A stretch of DNA of 64,000 nt from Hyphomonas chukchiensis (GCF_000682695.1 NZ_AWFG01000041.1:124001-188000); one strand, 5' to 3'. Positions 22,380-33,767 are shown, counted from the first letter of the stretch. Notes: generated by a model not told the origin, from the letters alone. A program made the numbers and translations.

Positions 22380-23407
22380 TGAGCGCACGGCACACATCCC
22401 CGCGCCCTGAGGCATCCGGCCACCGGCCCGTCATGCTGGACGAAGTGCTCGCATGGCTTGGCCCCCAGGACGGCGACCGGATCGTTGACGGCACATTCGG
22501 CGGCGGCGGCTACACCCGCGCCATCCTGCTGGCCGCGAAATGCAGCGTCCTGGCCATCGACCGCGACCTTGATGCCATCCTGCGCGCCGAGAAAATGGCC
22601 ACGGAAACCCCTCGCCTGACGCCTTTGCTGGGCCGGTTCGGCGAGATGGACACATTGGTCCGGAATGCCGGGTTCGAGACGGTCGACGGTGTCGTGCTCG
22701 ATATCGGCGTCTCCAGCTTCCAGATCGACGAGGGCGAGCGCGGCTTTTCCTTCATGAAGGATGGCCCGCTCGACATGCGCATGGGCGCCGCCGGGCCGAC
22801 AGCGGCGGATGTGGTCAACACCATGTCCGAACGGGACTTGGCCAACATCATCTTCCGCCTCGGCGAAGAGAAGCAGGCGCGGCGCATTGCCCGCCATATC
22901 GTGCAGCGCCGGGCGCAAAAGCCTTTCGAGACCACGGCAGACCTGGCCGATGCCGTCGAAGTGGCCGTTGGCGGGCGGCGAGGGGCGCGCACGCACCCGG
23001 CCACGCTGACCTTCCAAGCCATCCGCATGTACGTGAATGACGAGTTGGGCGAGCTGGCCCGTGCGCTGCAGGCGGCCGAGCGGCTGCTGCGGCCGGGCGG
23101 ACGGCTGGTCATCGTTGCGTTCCACTCGCTGGAAGACCGGATGGTCAAGCAATGGCTACGCGACCGGGGCGGCAAGACGGGCGGTGGCTCACGTCACATG
23201 CCGCTGGCAGCCAAGGGGCCGGAGCCGACCTTCGAACTCTCTGTTTCTAAAGCAATTGTCCCTTCTGATAAGGAAGTGGAAGGCAATCCGCGTGCACGCT
23301 CAGCCAAGTTGCGGGCCGCGATCCGTACAGGCGCACCTGCGATCGAGGAAGAGACCAGCGACGGCATGAACCTGCCGCCGCTGTCGGACCTGGAGGATGC
23401 CCTATGA
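22379..23407 (+). CDS. rsmH: 16S rRNA (cytosine1402-N4)-methyltransferase
   Basis: A 342-aa MraW/RsmH: HRPVMLDEVLAWL start, SAM-binding DGTFGGGGYTRAIL, LDIGVSSFQID, the helical insert after GFSFMKDGPLDMRM, and the C-terminal VIVAFHSLEDRMVKQWL block. Methylates C1402 in the ribosomal P site. Overlaps both neighbours (mraZ by one base, ftsL by four), so translation is coupled. Confidence 0.96.
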   Translation: MSARHTSPRPEASGHRPVMLDEVLAWLGPQDGDRIVDGTFGGGGYTRAILLAAKCSVLAIDRDLDAILRAEKMATETPRLTPLLGRFGEMDTLVRNAGFETVDGVVLDIGVSSFQIDEGERGFSFMKDGPLDMRMGAAGPTAADVVNTMSERDLANIIFRLGEEKQARRIARHIVQRRAQKPFETTADLADAVEVAVGGRRGARTHPATLTFQAIRMYVNDELGELARALQAAERLLRPGGRLVIVAFHSLEDRMVKQWLRDRGGKTGGGSRHMPLAAKGPEPTFELSVSKAIVPSDKEVEGNPRARSAKLRAAIRTGAPAIEEETSDGMNLPPLSDLEDAL

Positions 23408-23739
23408 GTCGCCGTGCCTTTTTCTTTGGAATCCTGGTTGTCGGGCTGCTGATTGTCAGCCTCTACCGGGCAAAATACGGCGCCAAGGACACGGCGGCCG
23501 AGATCATGGCTGTCGAGGCCCAGATCGAGGATGCGCGCCACGAGAAGGCGCTGCTCGAGACCGAGCTGTCGCACATGAGCCGGCGCGAGTGGATCGAGGA
23601 ATATGCCCGGGGCGAGCTGGGCATGGCGCCGCCGCGTTCCGACCAGATTGCCGGTGAGGGCGACCTTGATGCGCTTGTCGGCCCGCCGGTGAAGGCTGGC
23701 GCGGCACCCAAACCGCAGCAGACGGGGGGCGAAAAGTGA
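23404..23739 (+). CDS. ftsL: Cell-division protein FtsL
   Basis: A 111-aa bitopic protein: short cytoplasmic start, one transmembrane helix (about 6-21), then a periplasmic coiled coil (AAEIMAVEAQIEDARHEKAL) and a Pro/Ala-rich tail. FtsL proteins share little sequence; the call rests on size, topology and position between rsmH and ftsI. FtsL joins FtsB and FtsQ to activate FtsW-FtsI. The start overlaps rsmH by four bases. Confidence 0.85.
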   Translation: MSRRAFFFGILVVGLLIVSLYRAKYGAKDTAAEIMAVEAQIEDARHEKALLETELSHMSRREWIEEYARGELGMAPPRSDQIAGEGDLDALVGPPVKAGAAPKPQQTGGEK

Positions 23740-25364
23740 CCCGCGACGCCCGCGACCGCACACGGCTGGCAGGATTAGGCCTCAGCGCCCTCTTCGTCGT
23801 GCTGGCGGGCAAGGGCGGCTATCTTGCCATCTCGGGATCAACACCGGGCCATGCACACAGCGTGGCCAAGGCCGAAGCGCCTGTCCGGGCCGACATTGTC
23901 GACCGCAATGGCGAGCTTCTCGCGACATCGGTGACCGCCTATTCGCTGGTCGCCAATCCGAAACTGATCTGGGACGCGGGGGAGGTTGCCCACTCGCTCA
24001 AGGGCGTGTTCCCTGACATCAATGTCGCGACCCTGACAAAACACCTGTCCAACGAGACGCGTGAATTCGTCTATGTGAAACGCGGCCTGACCCCGCGCCA
24101 GCGCAAGGCCGTGTTCGACCTTGGCCTTGAGGGCCTGCGCTTCGAGGAAGAAAGCCGCCGGGCCTATCCGCGCGGCACGCTGGCCGGCCATATCCTCGGT
24201 TTCACAAATGTGGACGGGAAGGGCATTGGCGGCATCGAATATGCGATGGATGATCGCCTCAAGGCGGGCGGCGAACCGCTTCGGCTGACCATCGACAATG
24301 GCGTCCAGTCGGCTGTTGAGTCCGAACTCTCCGCCGCCGCTGCCGAACATGACATTCAGGGCGGCGCCGTGATCCTGATGGACGCGCATACCGGCGAGGT
24401 GCGCGCCATGGCCAGCTGGCCGCCGCTGGACGCCAACCGCGCGCTCGACCTGCCGCTGGACGACACGGCCCGCCTCAACCGGGCAACCGGTGCGGTCTAT
24501 GAGCTTGGGTCCGTGTTCAAGCCCTTCACGGTGGCGGCTGCGCTGGAATCCGGCGCGATCAAGCCAACCGACATTTTCGACGTGCGCACGCCGATGGAAA
24601 TCCGCGGCTACACGATCCACGACCTCCACCCGATTTCGGGCACCGGCACCGTCACCCGCATCATCTCGGAAAGCTCGAACCTCGGCACCGTGCACATCAA
24701 TGCCGCCCTGGGCCCGCGCCGCCAGAAAGCCTTCCTTGGCGCGCTTGGCCTGCTGGACCGGGCGCCGATTGAGCTGGCAGGCAGTGCCAGCCCGATCCTG
24801 CCGGAGCGTTTCGACGATCTTTCCTCCGCAACCATCTCCTATGGCCACGGCATCGCCGTGACGCCCATGGCCTTCCTTGAAGGCTTCTCGGCCTTTGCGA
24901 ATGGCGGCGAGCGGGTCGCGCCGACCCTCGTTGCAGACGATGCCCGCAAGGCAGTGCCGGTGCGTGTCATGTCGGCCCTGACGACCGACATGGTCAATGC
25001 GATGATGCGTGAAGCGGTGCTGACCGGCACCGGCAAGCGCGCCGAAGTGGCGGGCTACCGCGTCGCCGGCAAGACAGGCACGGCGGAAAAGCCGACGCTG
25101 GGGGGCTATGACGACACCCATAACGTGACGAGCTTTGCGGCCATTTTTCCCTATGACCGCCCCCAATATGCCCTGATCGTGACATTGGATGACCCCAAGG
25201 TAGGGGCGGAACGTGGCGATACTGCTGCGCTGAATGCGGCGCCAACGGCCGGACGCATCATCGAACGTGTCGCGCCTCTGCTCGGGCTCGCCCCGCGTTT
25301 CGAGGGTGTCCGTCCTGCTGGCGCTGAACTCCGCTCTGCATCGGATGAGAGGAGTTCCCTGTGA
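23736..25364 (+). CDS. ftsI: Septal peptidoglycan transpeptidase FtsI (PBP3)
   Basis: A 542-aa class B penicillin-binding protein: N-terminal TM (about 10-30), PBP dimer domain beginning APVRADIVDRNGELLAT, and transpeptidase domain with SxxK (GSVFKPF, Ser about 258), SxN (SESSNLG, about 314) and KTG (AGKTGTAEKP, about 446). It cross-links septal murein as the partner of FtsW. Starts at GTG overlapping ftsL by four bases. Slightly shorter than enteric FtsI. Confidence 0.96.
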   Translation: MTRDARDRTRLAGLGLSALFVVLAGKGGYLAISGSTPGHAHSVAKAEAPVRADIVDRNGELLATSVTAYSLVANPKLIWDAGEVAHSLKGVFPDINVATLTKHLSNETREFVYVKRGLTPRQRKAVFDLGLEGLRFEEESRRAYPRGTLAGHILGFTNVDGKGIGGIEYAMDDRLKAGGEPLRLTIDNGVQSAVESELSAAAAEHDIQGGAVILMDAHTGEVRAMASWPPLDANRALDLPLDDTARLNRATGAVYELGSVFKPFTVAAALESGAIKPTDIFDVRTPMEIRGYTIHDLHPISGTGTVTRIISESSNLGTVHINAALGPRRQKAFLGALGLLDRAPIELAGSASPILPERFDDLSSATISYGHGIAVTPMAFLEGFSAFANGGERVAPTLVADDARKAVPVRVMSALTTDMVNAMMREAVLTGTGKRAEVAGYRVAGKTGTAEKPTLGGYDDTHNVTSFAAIFPYDRPQYALIVTLDDPKVGAERGDTAALNAAPTAGRIIERVAPLLGLAPRFEGVRPAGAELRSASDERSSL

Positions 25365-26797
25365 AGCTGAAAGACCTGTTCCCCCTCGCCGAAGATGGCG
25401 ACACCGAAATCACCGGCATGACGGCCGACAGCCGCAAGGTGCAGCCGGGCTTCCTGTTTGCCGCCTTGCAGGGCACGGCAACGGACGGCCGCAAATACGT
25501 GCCGCAGGCCATCGAGGCGGGCGCCGCAGCGATCCTGTCGGATGGCGGCATCGAGAACGTGCCTGTGCCGCATATCATTGCGGATGAGCCGCGCCTTGCG
25601 CTGGCCCTTGCGGCCAAGCGCTTCTACAATTCTCAGCCAGACACCGTCGTCGCCATCACCGGCACGAATGGCAAGTCATCCACCGTGGACTTCCTGCGCC
25701 AGATATGGTCGCGCGCCGGCTATGGCGCCGCCTCCATGGGCACGCTCGGCGCCATCGGCCCCGGCGGCAAGATCGATGTCGGCCACACGACGCCCGACCC
25801 GGTGACCATCCACGAAACACTCCGCGAACTCGTGCGCCAGGGCGTGACGCACTGCGCGATGGAAGCTTCCAGCCACGGGCTTGAGCAGTTCCGCCTTGAT
25901 GGCGTTGACCTTTCGGCCGTCGCCTTCCTCAATTTCACGCAGGACCATCTCGATTATCACGCGACGATGGAAGCCTATCTCGACGCCAAGCTCCGCCTCT
26001 TCCGCAAGCTCGGCCACGCGGGCATGCCGGCCATCGTCAACGCTGACAGCGACCATCGCGAGGCATTTGAAGGCGCGGCGACGGAAGCGGGCCTCAAGGT
26101 CGTGTCCTTCGGCTGGCGCGGCGAGGATCTCTGGATCGACGAGATCATGCCGCGGGCCACCGGCCAGGTGCTGACGCTGTTCTGGCGCGATGTGGAGCAC
26201 AAGCCGCTGGAGCTGCCGCTGATCGGTGAGTTCCAGGCACTGAACGCGCTCGGCGCGGCGGCGATTGCCCTGTCGCTGGGCATGGACTTCGAAACGGTGG
26301 CCGATGGCCTGACCCATCTGCAGCCTGTCAAAGGCCGCCTCGAACTCGTCGGCAAGACACCGGCCGGGGCAGGGGTGTTCGTCGACTATGCGCACACGCC
26401 TGATGGTCTGGACGTACTGCTGCGCGCCGTGCGCCCGCACACGGCGGGCCGTCTGAAAGTGATCTTCGGCTGCGGCGGTGACCGCGACGCCAAGAAGCGC
26501 CCGATCATGGGCGAGATCGCCACGCGCCAGGCCGACGATGTGATCGTGACCGACGATAATCCCCGCACGGAAGATGCCGCTGCCATCCGCAAGGCCGTGC
26601 TGGCGGGCGCCCCGGGCGCGCGTGAGATCGGCGACCGCGAGGAAGCGATCCGCACGGTCATCGCGGAACTGAAAAAGGGCGACACGCTGGTCATCGCCGG
26701 CAAGGGCCACGAGACCGGCCAGATCGTCGGCAAGACGATCATTCCCTTCTCCGACCAGGATACGGCGCTTTCGGCGCTGGCAGGGGAGGACGCATGA
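25361..26797 (+). CDS. murE: UDP-MurNAc-tripeptide ligase MurE
   Basis: A 478-aa Mur ligase with ATP loop GTNGKSST (about residue 105-112), the TTPDPVTIH substrate block and the DNPR motif (TDDNPRTED), which marks meso-diaminopimelate as the added amino acid. It acts third in the cytoplasmic stem-peptide pathway. GTG start overlaps ftsI by four bases. Confidence 0.96.
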   Translation: MKLKDLFPLAEDGDTEITGMTADSRKVQPGFLFAALQGTATDGRKYVPQAIEAGAAAILSDGGIENVPVPHIIADEPRLALALAAKRFYNSQPDTVVAITGTNGKSSTVDFLRQIWSRAGYGAASMGTLGAIGPGGKIDVGHTTPDPVTIHETLRELVRQGVTHCAMEASSHGLEQFRLDGVDLSAVAFLNFTQDHLDYHATMEAYLDAKLRLFRKLGHAGMPAIVNADSDHREAFEGAATEAGLKVVSFGWRGEDLWIDEIMPRATGQVLTLFWRDVEHKPLELPLIGEFQALNALGAAAIALSLGMDFETVADGLTHLQPVKGRLELVGKTPAGAGVFVDYAHTPDGLDVLLRAVRPHTAGRLKVIFGCGGDRDAKKRPIMGEIATRQADDVIVTDDNPRTEDAAAIRKAVLAGAPGAREIGDREEAIRTVIAELKKGDTLVIAGKGHETGQIVGKTIIPFSDQDTALSALAGEDA

Positions 26798-28230
26798 GCC
26801 AGCTCCTCTGGACCTCTGAAGAGATTGCCCTCGCAACCGGCGGCACGGCCTCAGACCCGTTCTGGGTGTCGGGCTCGATCTCGATCGATACGCGCACCCT
26901 GATGCCGGGCGACCTGTTCGTGGCGCTGCAGGATGCGCGCGACGGGCACGACTTTGCCGAGGCCGCCTTCAAGGCAGGCGCGGCTGGCGCGCTCGTTTCG
27001 AAGCCGGTCAGCGGCGGGCCGACCATGATGGTCGACGATGTGCAGGCCGCGCTGGAAATGATGGGCATTGCGGCGCGGTTGCGCTCCGGCGCCATCCGCA
27101 CGGCTGTGACGGGCAGCGTGGGCAAGACCAGCGTCAAGGAAATGCTGGCGCGCATCTATCGCGCGGCGGGCCCGGCGCACTGGAACGTCAAAAGTTTCAA
27201 CAATCACTGGGGCGTGCCGCTGACACTGGCGCGCATGCCGGAAAATACCGAACGCGCCGTCTTCGAGATCGGCATGTCGACGCCCGGCGAGATCGCCCCG
27301 CGCAGCCATATGGTGCGCCCGCATATCGGCATCATCACCTGCATTGCCGGCGCGCACCTTGAAGGCCTCGGCAGCCTTGAGGGCGTCGCCAACGAGAAGG
27401 CCGACATCTTTGCCGGCATGGAAGCGGGCGGCACGTTCATCCTGCCTGCCGACGATGCCTTCCTGGACTTCCTGTCGGCGCGCGCCCGTGAGCTGTGCCC
27501 CACAGGCAATCGCGAGACATTCGGCTTTGCCGAAGACGCGACAGCGCGGGTGACGGGATATGAATCAAACGGCGTGACGAGCCGCATCACCGTGGAAGTG
27601 ATCGGCCAGAGCGTCAGTGTGGAGATCGAGGCAGTCGGGAAGCATTGGGCCCTCAACGTGGCCGCAGCGCTTCTCGCGGCAAGCCAGACGGGGCGCTCAT
27701 TGGCGGACTGTGCCGAGGCCCTGTCTGGCTATTCGCCGCCACCCGGTCGCGGCACGGCCGAACGCCTGCCCCTGCCGCAGGGCGGGCACTTCACGCTGGT
27801 CGACGATGCCTACAATGCGAACCCCGCCAGCATGCGCGCGGCGCTCGCGGCCCTGGCCCAGCGGCCCGGCGGCCGACGTCTCGTCGCGCTCGGCGAGATG
27901 CTGGAAATCGGCGCGGAATCCAACAGCGAACATGCCGGTCTGGCGGCAGATGTCGTGGCCAGCGGCGCCGAGGGCGTCTTCCTCGCCGGTGACAAAATGA
28001 CTCACCTTGCCGAGGCCCTTCCGCCGGGTCTTCAGCAGGCATGGGCCCCCAAGGCAGATGAGCTGTGGAATGCGCTGCTAAATGCAGTCCGTGATGGCGA
28101 CGTGCTCTTGATCAAAGGGTCGAATGCCTCCGGGATGGGACGTATTGCAGACCGCTTGCGCCAACGAAGTGCAGCGGCTGGTTTGGGCAAGATGGATAGC
28201 AGCGCAGAAGACGCTGCAGAGGTCAGGTGA
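26794..28230 (+). CDS. murF: UDP-MurNAc-pentapeptide synthetase MurF
   Basis: A 478-aa Mur ligase: N-terminal substrate domain with [21 protein letters not shown] loop [13 protein letters not shown], central [17 protein letters not shown], and C-terminal [15 protein letters not shown]. Adds D-Ala-D-Ala. ATG overlaps murE by four bases; its stop overlaps the mraY start. Confidence 0.96.
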   Translation: MSQLLWTSEEIALATGGTASDPFWVSGSISIDTRTLMPGDLFVALQDARDGHDFAEAAFKAGAAGALVSKPVSGGPTMMVDDVQAALEMMGIAARLRSGAIRTAVTGSVGKTSVKEMLARIYRAAGPAHWNVKSFNNHWGVPLTLARMPENTERAVFEIGMSTPGEIAPRSHMVRPHIGIITCIAGAHLEGLGSLEGVANEKADIFAGMEAGGTFILPADDAFLDFLSARARELCPTGNRETFGFAEDATARVTGYESNGVTSRITVEVIGQSVSVEIEAVGKHWALNVAAALLAASQTGRSLADCAEALSGYSPPPGRGTAERLPLPQGGHFTLVDDAYNANPASMRAALAALAQRPGGRRLVALGEMLEIGAESNSEHAGLAADVVASGAEGVFLAGDKMTHLAEALPPGLQQAWAPKADELWNALLNAVRDGDVLLIKGSNASGMGRIADRLRQRSAAAGLGKMDSSAEDAAEVR

Positions 28231-29423
28231 TGCTGTACGAATGGTTGGCTGCGGATAGCGGTTTCTTCAATCTGCTGAACTATATCACCTTCCGCGCTGG
28301 CGCGGCGGTTGTGACCGCCTTCCTTGTGACGGTCGTGTTCGGCGACATGATCATCAACATGCTCCGGGCCCGGCAGGGCAAGGGCCAGCCGATCCGCGAC
28401 CTGTCGCTGGAACAGCAGTTGTCGAAGCAGGGCACGCCCACGATGGGCGGTGTGCTCATCTGGATCGGCCTGCTTGTCGGCGTGCTGCTCTGGGGCAACC
28501 TTCGCAACCCCTATGTCTGGGTCGTGCTGTTCGTGACGCTCTCCTATGCGCTGCTCGGCTTCCTCGATGATTATGCCAAGGTGACGAAGCAGAGCGCCGA
28601 TGGCGTGTCGGCCCGCGCCCGCCTGCTGATCGGCTTCGGCATTGCCGCTGTCGCCTGCGCGTTCATCATGGGCCTTCATGGCGCCCACACGCCTGCCGGA
28701 CATGCCGAGTGGGGCTCGCTGAACGGCCTCGCCGAGATGATCGCAAGCATGGCGCCGAAAACATCCGTCCAGCCTGCTGACCCGGCCTTCTCCGGCGGCG
28801 TTGCAGTGCCCTTCGTGAACAATTACTTCCTGCCGCTCGGCGGCTTCTTCATCCTCTTCGGCATGATCGTCGTCGTCGGCAGCGCCAATGCGGTGAACTT
28901 CACCGACGGGCTCGACGGCCTCGCCATCGTGCCGATGACCTTCGCCGCCGCCGCCTATGCGATGATTGCCTACCTCACCGGTAACTTCGTCTTCGCCGAA
29001 TACCTCGGCATCCAGTTCGCGCCCGGCGCGGGCGAGATTTCCGTCCTGCTCGGCGCGATGATCGGCGCAGGCATGGGTTTCCTCTGGTTCAATGCCTATC
29101 CGGCCAAGGTCTTCATGGGCGACACAGGCTCGCTTGGCCTCGGCGGCATGCTCGGCGTCGTGGCCGTGGCGACCAAGCACGAGTTCGCCCTCGTCATCAT
29201 TGGCGGCCTCTTCGTGATGGAAGCCCTGTCGGTCATGATGCAGGTCGGCTGGTTCAAGATCACCAAGCGCCTGACCGGCACCGGCAAGCGCATCTTCCTG
29301 ATGGCGCCGCTGCACCATCACTTCCAGAAAAAGAACTGGCCGGAAACGCGTGTCGTCGCGCGCTTCTGGATCCTGTCGGTCCTCTTCGCCCTCGCGGGCC
29401 TCGCAACACTGAAGCTGAGGTGA
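28230..29423 (+). CDS. mraY: Phospho-MurNAc-pentapeptide translocase MraY
   Basis: A 397-aa, ten-TM enzyme making lipid [12 protein letters not shown] (Asp pair of the active site), [26 protein letters not shown] and the MAPLHHHF block near the C-terminus. The start is taken at ATG 28230, overlapping the murF stop (TGATG); GTG 28227 is alternative. Confidence 0.97.
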   Translation: MLYEWLAADSGFFNLLNYITFRAGAAVVTAFLVTVVFGDMIINMLRARQGKGQPIRDLSLEQQLSKQGTPTMGGVLIWIGLLVGVLLWGNLRNPYVWVVLFVTLSYALLGFLDDYAKVTKQSADGVSARARLLIGFGIAAVACAFIMGLHGAHTPAGHAEWGSLNGLAEMIASMAPKTSVQPADPAFSGGVAVPFVNNYFLPLGGFFILFGMIVVVGSANAVNFTDGLDGLAIVPMTFAAAAYAMIAYLTGNFVFAEYLGIQFAPGAGEISVLLGAMIGAGMGFLWFNAYPAKVFMGDTGSLGLGGMLGVVAVATKHEFALVIIGGLFVMEALSVMMQVGWFKITKRLTGTGKRIFLMAPLHHHFQKKNWPETRVVARFWILSVLFALAGLATLKLR

Positions 29424-29433
29424 CCGCAAAGCC

Positions 29434-30849
29434 ATGATCCCCATTACGGAATACGCAGGACGGGATGTCGCCGTGTTTGGCCTTGGCCGGACAGGCCTCA
29501 GCGCAGCAAAAGCGCTGAAGGCGGGCGGCGCACGCGTGCATGCGTGGGACGATAATGAGGAAACACGCAACAAGGCCGAAGCGGCGGGCCTCACCCTGTC
29601 GGACATCAACAAGCGCGACTGGCAGACCTTTGCCGCGCTCGTCCTGTCGCCCGGCATTCCCTACAAGTTCCCGGCGCCGCACCGCATCGTGCGCATGGCC
29701 GAAATGACAGGCGTGCCGGTTGTCGGCGACATGGAACTCTTCGCCCGCGCCGTGCAGTCGCTGCCGGAACGCGGCCGCCCGAAAATCATCGGCATCACCG
29801 GCACCAATGGCAAGTCGACCACGACCTCGCTGATCGGCCATATCCTGAAACAGGCCGGGCGCGACGCGCGCATCGGCGGCAATATCGGCACCGGCGTGCT
29901 GGACCTTGCTGCCCTCCATGCCAACGCCGTCTATGTGCTGGAGCTTTCGTCCTACCAGCTGGACCTCGTGAAAAGCCTGCACTGCGATGTGGCGGTGTTG
30001 CTCAACATGAGCCCGGACCATCTCGACCGGCATGGCGGCATGGAAGGCTACCAGGCCGCCAAGATGCGCATCTTCCAGAACCAGCAGAAGGGCGATGTGG
30101 CCATTGTCGGCTTTGACGATGTCATCACGCAGTCGATCGCCATTGGCCTCTCCGGACAAGGCAAGGCCCGCGTTGTCCATGCCTCGTCGACCTATGCCCT
30201 TGGCAGGGGCGTCAGTGCAATCGATGGCAAGCTCTATGACAACCAGTCGGGCAAGGCCGAGTTCATCGGCAATCTCGCCGAATGCCCGGCGCTGCCCGGC
30301 AAGCACAATCACCAGAACGCCGCTGCCGCCTATGCCGCCTGCCGCGCGCTGGGCGTCGAGCATGGGGTCATCATGGCCGGACTCAAATCCTTCCCCGGCC
30401 TGCCGCACCGCCTCGAAACGGTTGGCACCATTGATGGCGTGCGCTTCGTGAATGATTCCAAGGCCACCAATGCCCAGGCTGCCGAACAGGCGCTGAAGGC
30501 CTTCAAGAATGTCTACTGGATTGCGGGCGGCGTTCCCAAGGCCGAAGGCATCGAGCCTCTCGCGCCGCTCTTCCCGAACATTGCCAAGGCCTACCTGATC
30601 GGCGCAGCCGAAGACGCCTTCGCCAACACGCTGAAGGGCAAGGTCGCGCTGCAGAAATGCGGGACGCTGGAGAACGCTGTCGCGGCCGCCCTTCGGGATG
30701 CCAAGGCCGCAGGTGAGGAGGGCGCCATCGTGCTGCTCTCGCCCGCCTGCGCCAGTTTCGACCAGTTCCGCGATTTCGAGCATCGGGGCGATGTCTTCCG
30801 CTCGATTGTCCAGTCGATGATGCCCGCCGAGCTCAAGGTGATGGCTTGA
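29434..30849 (+). CDS. murD: UDP-MurNAc-L-Ala D-glutamate ligase MurD
   Basis: A 471-aa Mur ligase: N-terminal Rossmann-like VFGLGRTGLSAA, ATP loop GITGTNGKSTTTSLI, LNMSPDHLDRHGG and FVNDSKATNAQA. Adds D-Glu to UDP-MurNAc-L-Ala. Ten bases after mraY; stop overlaps ftsW start. Confidence 0.96.
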   Translation: MIPITEYAGRDVAVFGLGRTGLSAAKALKAGGARVHAWDDNEETRNKAEAAGLTLSDINKRDWQTFAALVLSPGIPYKFPAPHRIVRMAEMTGVPVVGDMELFARAVQSLPERGRPKIIGITGTNGKSTTTSLIGHILKQAGRDARIGGNIGTGVLDLAALHANAVYVLELSSYQLDLVKSLHCDVAVLLNMSPDHLDRHGGMEGYQAAKMRIFQNQQKGDVAIVGFDDVITQSIAIGLSGQGKARVVHASSTYALGRGVSAIDGKLYDNQSGKAEFIGNLAECPALPGKHNHQNAAAAYAACRALGVEHGVIMAGLKSFPGLPHRLETVGTIDGVRFVNDSKATNAQAAEQALKAFKNVYWIAGGVPKAEGIEPLAPLFPNIAKAYLIGAAEDAFANTLKGKVALQKCGTLENAVAAALRDAKAAGEEGAIVLLSPACASFDQFRDFEHRGDVFRSIVQSMMPAELKVMA

Positions 30850-31997
30850 GCCCAGCGCCGACCGCCTTGCAGTTTGCCCGGTCGGACACGTCCTGGCTCA
30901 CCGAATGGCGCCGCACGATTGACTGGGGCCTGATGGGCGGGGCCTTCTTCCTCATCGGGATTGGCCTGCTCATGTCACTGGCAGCGGGGCCAACAGCCGC
31001 GATCCGCATCGGCTATGACAACGAATACTATTTCATCATCCGCCAGGCCGTGTTTGCGGCGGCGGCAGCGGTCATCCTTGTCTCCTTCAGCCTGCTTGAC
31101 CAGACATGGGCCCGGCGGGCGGCAGCGGTGATCTTCTTTGTGTCGCTGGCGCTGATGATCTGGATCCTTGTTTTCGGCTACGAGGCCAAGGGCGCCCAGC
31201 GCTGGATCCGGATTGGCAGCTTCTCGCTGCAGCCAAGCGAAATCGTCAAGCCCGCCCTGATCGTGCTCAGCGGCTGGCTGCTGGCCCAGCGCGAGGCCTA
31301 TCCGAGCGGGCCGTGGGCGGTCATCGCCTTTCTCTTCTATGCGGTGACGCTTGGCCTCTTGCTGTTGCAGCCGGATGTCGGCCAGTCCGTGCTGCTGACG
31401 GCGGCCTTCGTCATCACCTTCTTCATCAGCGGCCTGCCCTGGCGCTGGGCTGCGGCCTTTGCCGGGGGCGGGGCCGGGCTTTCGGGCCTGCTCTATGCGT
31501 TGCTGCCGCATGTGCGGGCGCGGGTGAACAGCTTCTTCAACCCGACGCAATACGACACCTACCAGATCGACAAGGCGGCCGAGGCCATCGGGCGCGGCGG
31601 CCTGTTCGGTGTCGGGCCGGGGGAGGGGCTTGTGAAAGCCAGCCTGCCGGACGCGCATACAGACTTCATCTTCTCCGTCATGGTCGAGGAATTCGGCCTT
31701 GTGGCCGCCATCGTCCTGCTCGCGGCTTTCTCGCTCATGGTCCTGCGCGGCTTCCGGGCGGCGGCCCGTCTGGAAGACGGTTATGCGCGCGCGGCCGCTG
31801 CGGGATTGTTTTCATTATTCGGCCTTCAGGCGGCCATAAACATCGCCGTAAATGTAGCCTTGATCCCGCCCAAGGGCATGACACTGCCTTTTGTATCGTA
31901 TGGAGGCTCTTCTATGATCGGCACGGCATTGACACTCGGGCTTGCACTGGCACTTGTGCGCGGACAAGGTACGCGCACAAGGGGACGGTATGGGTGA
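30846..31997 (+). CDS. ftsW: Septal glycosyltransferase FtsW
   Basis: A 383-aa SEDS protein with about ten TMs; signature [18 protein letters not shown] and FVSYGGSSM, plus a short cytoplasmic N-terminus. It polymerises lipid II at the septum with FtsI. It starts at TTG 30846, overlapping the murD stop by four bases; the N-terminus from TTG fits family length. Confidence 0.94.
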   Translation: MSPAPTALQFARSDTSWLTEWRRTIDWGLMGGAFFLIGIGLLMSLAAGPTAAIRIGYDNEYYFIIRQAVFAAAAAVILVSFSLLDQTWARRAAAVIFFVSLALMIWILVFGYEAKGAQRWIRIGSFSLQPSEIVKPALIVLSGWLLAQREAYPSGPWAVIAFLFYAVTLGLLLLQPDVGQSVLLTAAFVITFFISGLPWRWAAAFAGGGAGLSGLLYALLPHVRARVNSFFNPTQYDTYQIDKAAEAIGRGGLFGVGPGEGLVKASLPDAHTDFIFSVMVEEFGLVAAIVLLAAFSLMVLRGFRAAARLEDGYARAAAAGLFSLFGLQAAINIAVNVALIPPKGMTLPFVSYGGSSMIGTALTLGLALALVRGQGTRTRGRYG

Positions 31998-33090
31998 CGG
32001 TAGCTCCGACAAGCTGGTAATCATCGCGGCAGGCGGCACGGGGGGACACATGTTCCCGGCGCGCGCCTTCGCCGACGAGATGCGTGCGCGCGGGTGGACC
32101 GTGGGCCTGATCTCGGATTCCCGCGGGCTGCGCTATGCCGCTGACTTCCCCGCCGCCTGGAAGGAAGAGGTGAAAGCCGCCTCGCCGAACTTCCGCAAGC
32201 CGTGGACACTTCCCGCAGCGGCCCTGAAAATCAATGCCGGTATCAGCCGCGCGACCAAGCTGATGAAGGCAACAAAGCCTGCGCTCGTCGCCGGTTTTGG
32301 CGGCTATCCGGCCTATCCTGCGCTGGCGGCGGCCAAGCGGCTGAATGTGCCGATCATCATCCATGAACAGAACGCGGTGCTCGGCCGGGTGAACCGCCAG
32401 TTCGCGCGCCATGCCAAGCTGGTGGCGAGCGGCTTCAACCGGCTCGACTACCTGCCGCCGGGCGCTGCCCATATGGCCATCGGCAATCCGGTGCGCGCGC
32501 CCATCATTGCCATGCGCGATCAGCCTTACCCCCCCACCGACGGCAAGCTGAACCTGTTCGTCACCGGTGGCAGCCAGGGGTCCAGCATTATTGGAGACAC
32601 GGTACCGCTGGCCATCGCCGATCATATCCCTGCGCCGTTGCGGGCCCGTTTGAAAGTGGTGCAGCAGGTGCGCGAGGAGCAGATGGAGGGCGTGCGCAAC
32701 CTCTATCGCCGCGCCGGTGTCGATGCGGATCTCGCGCCCTTCTTCAGCGACATGCCCGAACGCCTCGCGGCGGCGCACCTCGTCGTGGCGCGCTCAGGCG
32801 CGGGAACGGTCAGCGAACTCGCCGTCGTTGGGCGCCCGTCGATCCTGATCCCCCTCGCCATCGCCATGGACGACCATCAGGCCGCCAATGCCGAAGCGCT
32901 GACGGATGTCGACGCGGCAGACATGGTGCTGGAGTCCAATCTCTATCCCAAACTGCTCGGCAGCCTGATCGCCGTGCGCCTGGAACATGGCGACGACCTG
33001 CGCAAACGCGCCGCCGCCGCGAAATCGGCGGGCAAGATGAATGCAGCCGCAGACCTCGCCGACATGGCCGAACGGGTGGCTGAGCTTTAG
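31990..33090 (+). CDS. murG: Lipid II synthase MurG
   Basis: A 366-aa GT-B glycosyltransferase: the N-terminal [10 protein letters not shown] loop, [32 protein letters not shown] and the [24 protein letters not shown] block. Transfers GlcNAc to lipid I on the inner face of the membrane. Start at ATG 31990 with AGGGGACG upstream; overlaps ftsW by eight bases. Confidence 0.96.
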   Translation: MGDGSSDKLVIIAAGGTGGHMFPARAFADEMRARGWTVGLISDSRGLRYAADFPAAWKEEVKAASPNFRKPWTLPAAALKINAGISRATKLMKATKPALVAGFGGYPAYPALAAAKRLNVPIIIHEQNAVLGRVNRQFARHAKLVASGFNRLDYLPPGAAHMAIGNPVRAPIIAMRDQPYPPTDGKLNLFVTGGSQGSSIIGDTVPLAIADHIPAPLRARLKVVQQVREEQMEGVRNLYRRAGVDADLAPFFSDMPERLAAAHLVVARSGAGTVSELAVVGRPSILIPLAIAMDDHQAANAEALTDVDAADMVLESNLYPKLLGSLIAVRLEHGDDLRKRAAAAKSAGKMNAAADLADMAERVAEL

Positions 33091-33164
33091 GCGGCCGAAG
33101 GGCGGCAGCCGTGGGTCTTGTGCATCTGCGCCGCGCGCAGCCAGTCCCAGCCGAAAGCGGCATC

Positions 33165-33575
33165 TCAATCGCCGTCGCGTTCGCGTGCGGCAAGCCTTTC
33201 CAGCGCTTCATCCAGCGTCGGTGTGTGCCCGGCCGGCACCCACCACATGACGAAATGCATGCCGCCGAGTATCTCGAACCATTCCTCGCGCCGCTCATAG
33301 AACTTGCGGTGGACGGTGCCCCAGACGAAGCGCTCAAGGCTTTCCACGTCTTCCCACACGGTCAGGTTCGACACGAATTGCGGGTCGCCGTCGATCTTCG
33401 CTTCGGTATTGCCTGTGCCGGGTTCGCCGGAGCCCTCCATCATCCAGACAAATCCCGGCATGGACTTGCCGAGGCCGTTGATGAAATCGAGATTGTCCAT
33501 GAAATCCTTGACGCGCGGGTCGTCGGTAGGCGCGAGCAGGCGGCCGATATTGAGCTCTGCAAGGTGCATTTTCAT
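33165..33575 (-). CDS. DUF3291-family protein inside the dcw cluster
   Basis: A 136-aa protein matching DUF3291: MKMHLAELNIGRLLAP, DFMDNLDFINGLGKSMPGFVW, VSNLTVWEDVESLERFVW and REEWFEILGGMHFVMWWVP. A ferredoxin-like dimeric alpha-beta barrel, related to antibiotic-biosynthesis monooxygenases, function unknown. It is on the opposite strand between murG and murC, splitting the otherwise continuous cluster. Confidence 0.88.
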   Translation of the reverse strand: MKMHLAELNIGRLLAPTDDPRVKDFMDNLDFINGLGKSMPGFVWMMEGSGEPGTGNTEAKIDGDPQFVSNLTVWEDVESLERFVWGTVHRKFYERREEWFEILGGMHFVMWWVPAGHTPTLDEALERLAARERDGD

Positions 33576-33767
33576 CGACAGGTCCCCACGTCCCGAAAGC
33601 GCCCCAAAGCACCTCTGATTGCGTCAATCAATCGCCACGATTGGTGGCGAACTTGCAGCTTGCCGCGCCGGGCTGGCAATTTCAATGGGCACGGGTCCTT
33701 GCCTACGGAATGCGCAGCGCGGTAACGCTATCGCTGACACTCTCTCTCTGACGGATCGGTCTTCTTC

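Noticed and set aside
33111-33725. A 204-codon plus-strand frame between murG and murC
   Set aside because: It is the shadow of the DUF3291 gene on the other strand, which matches its family well.
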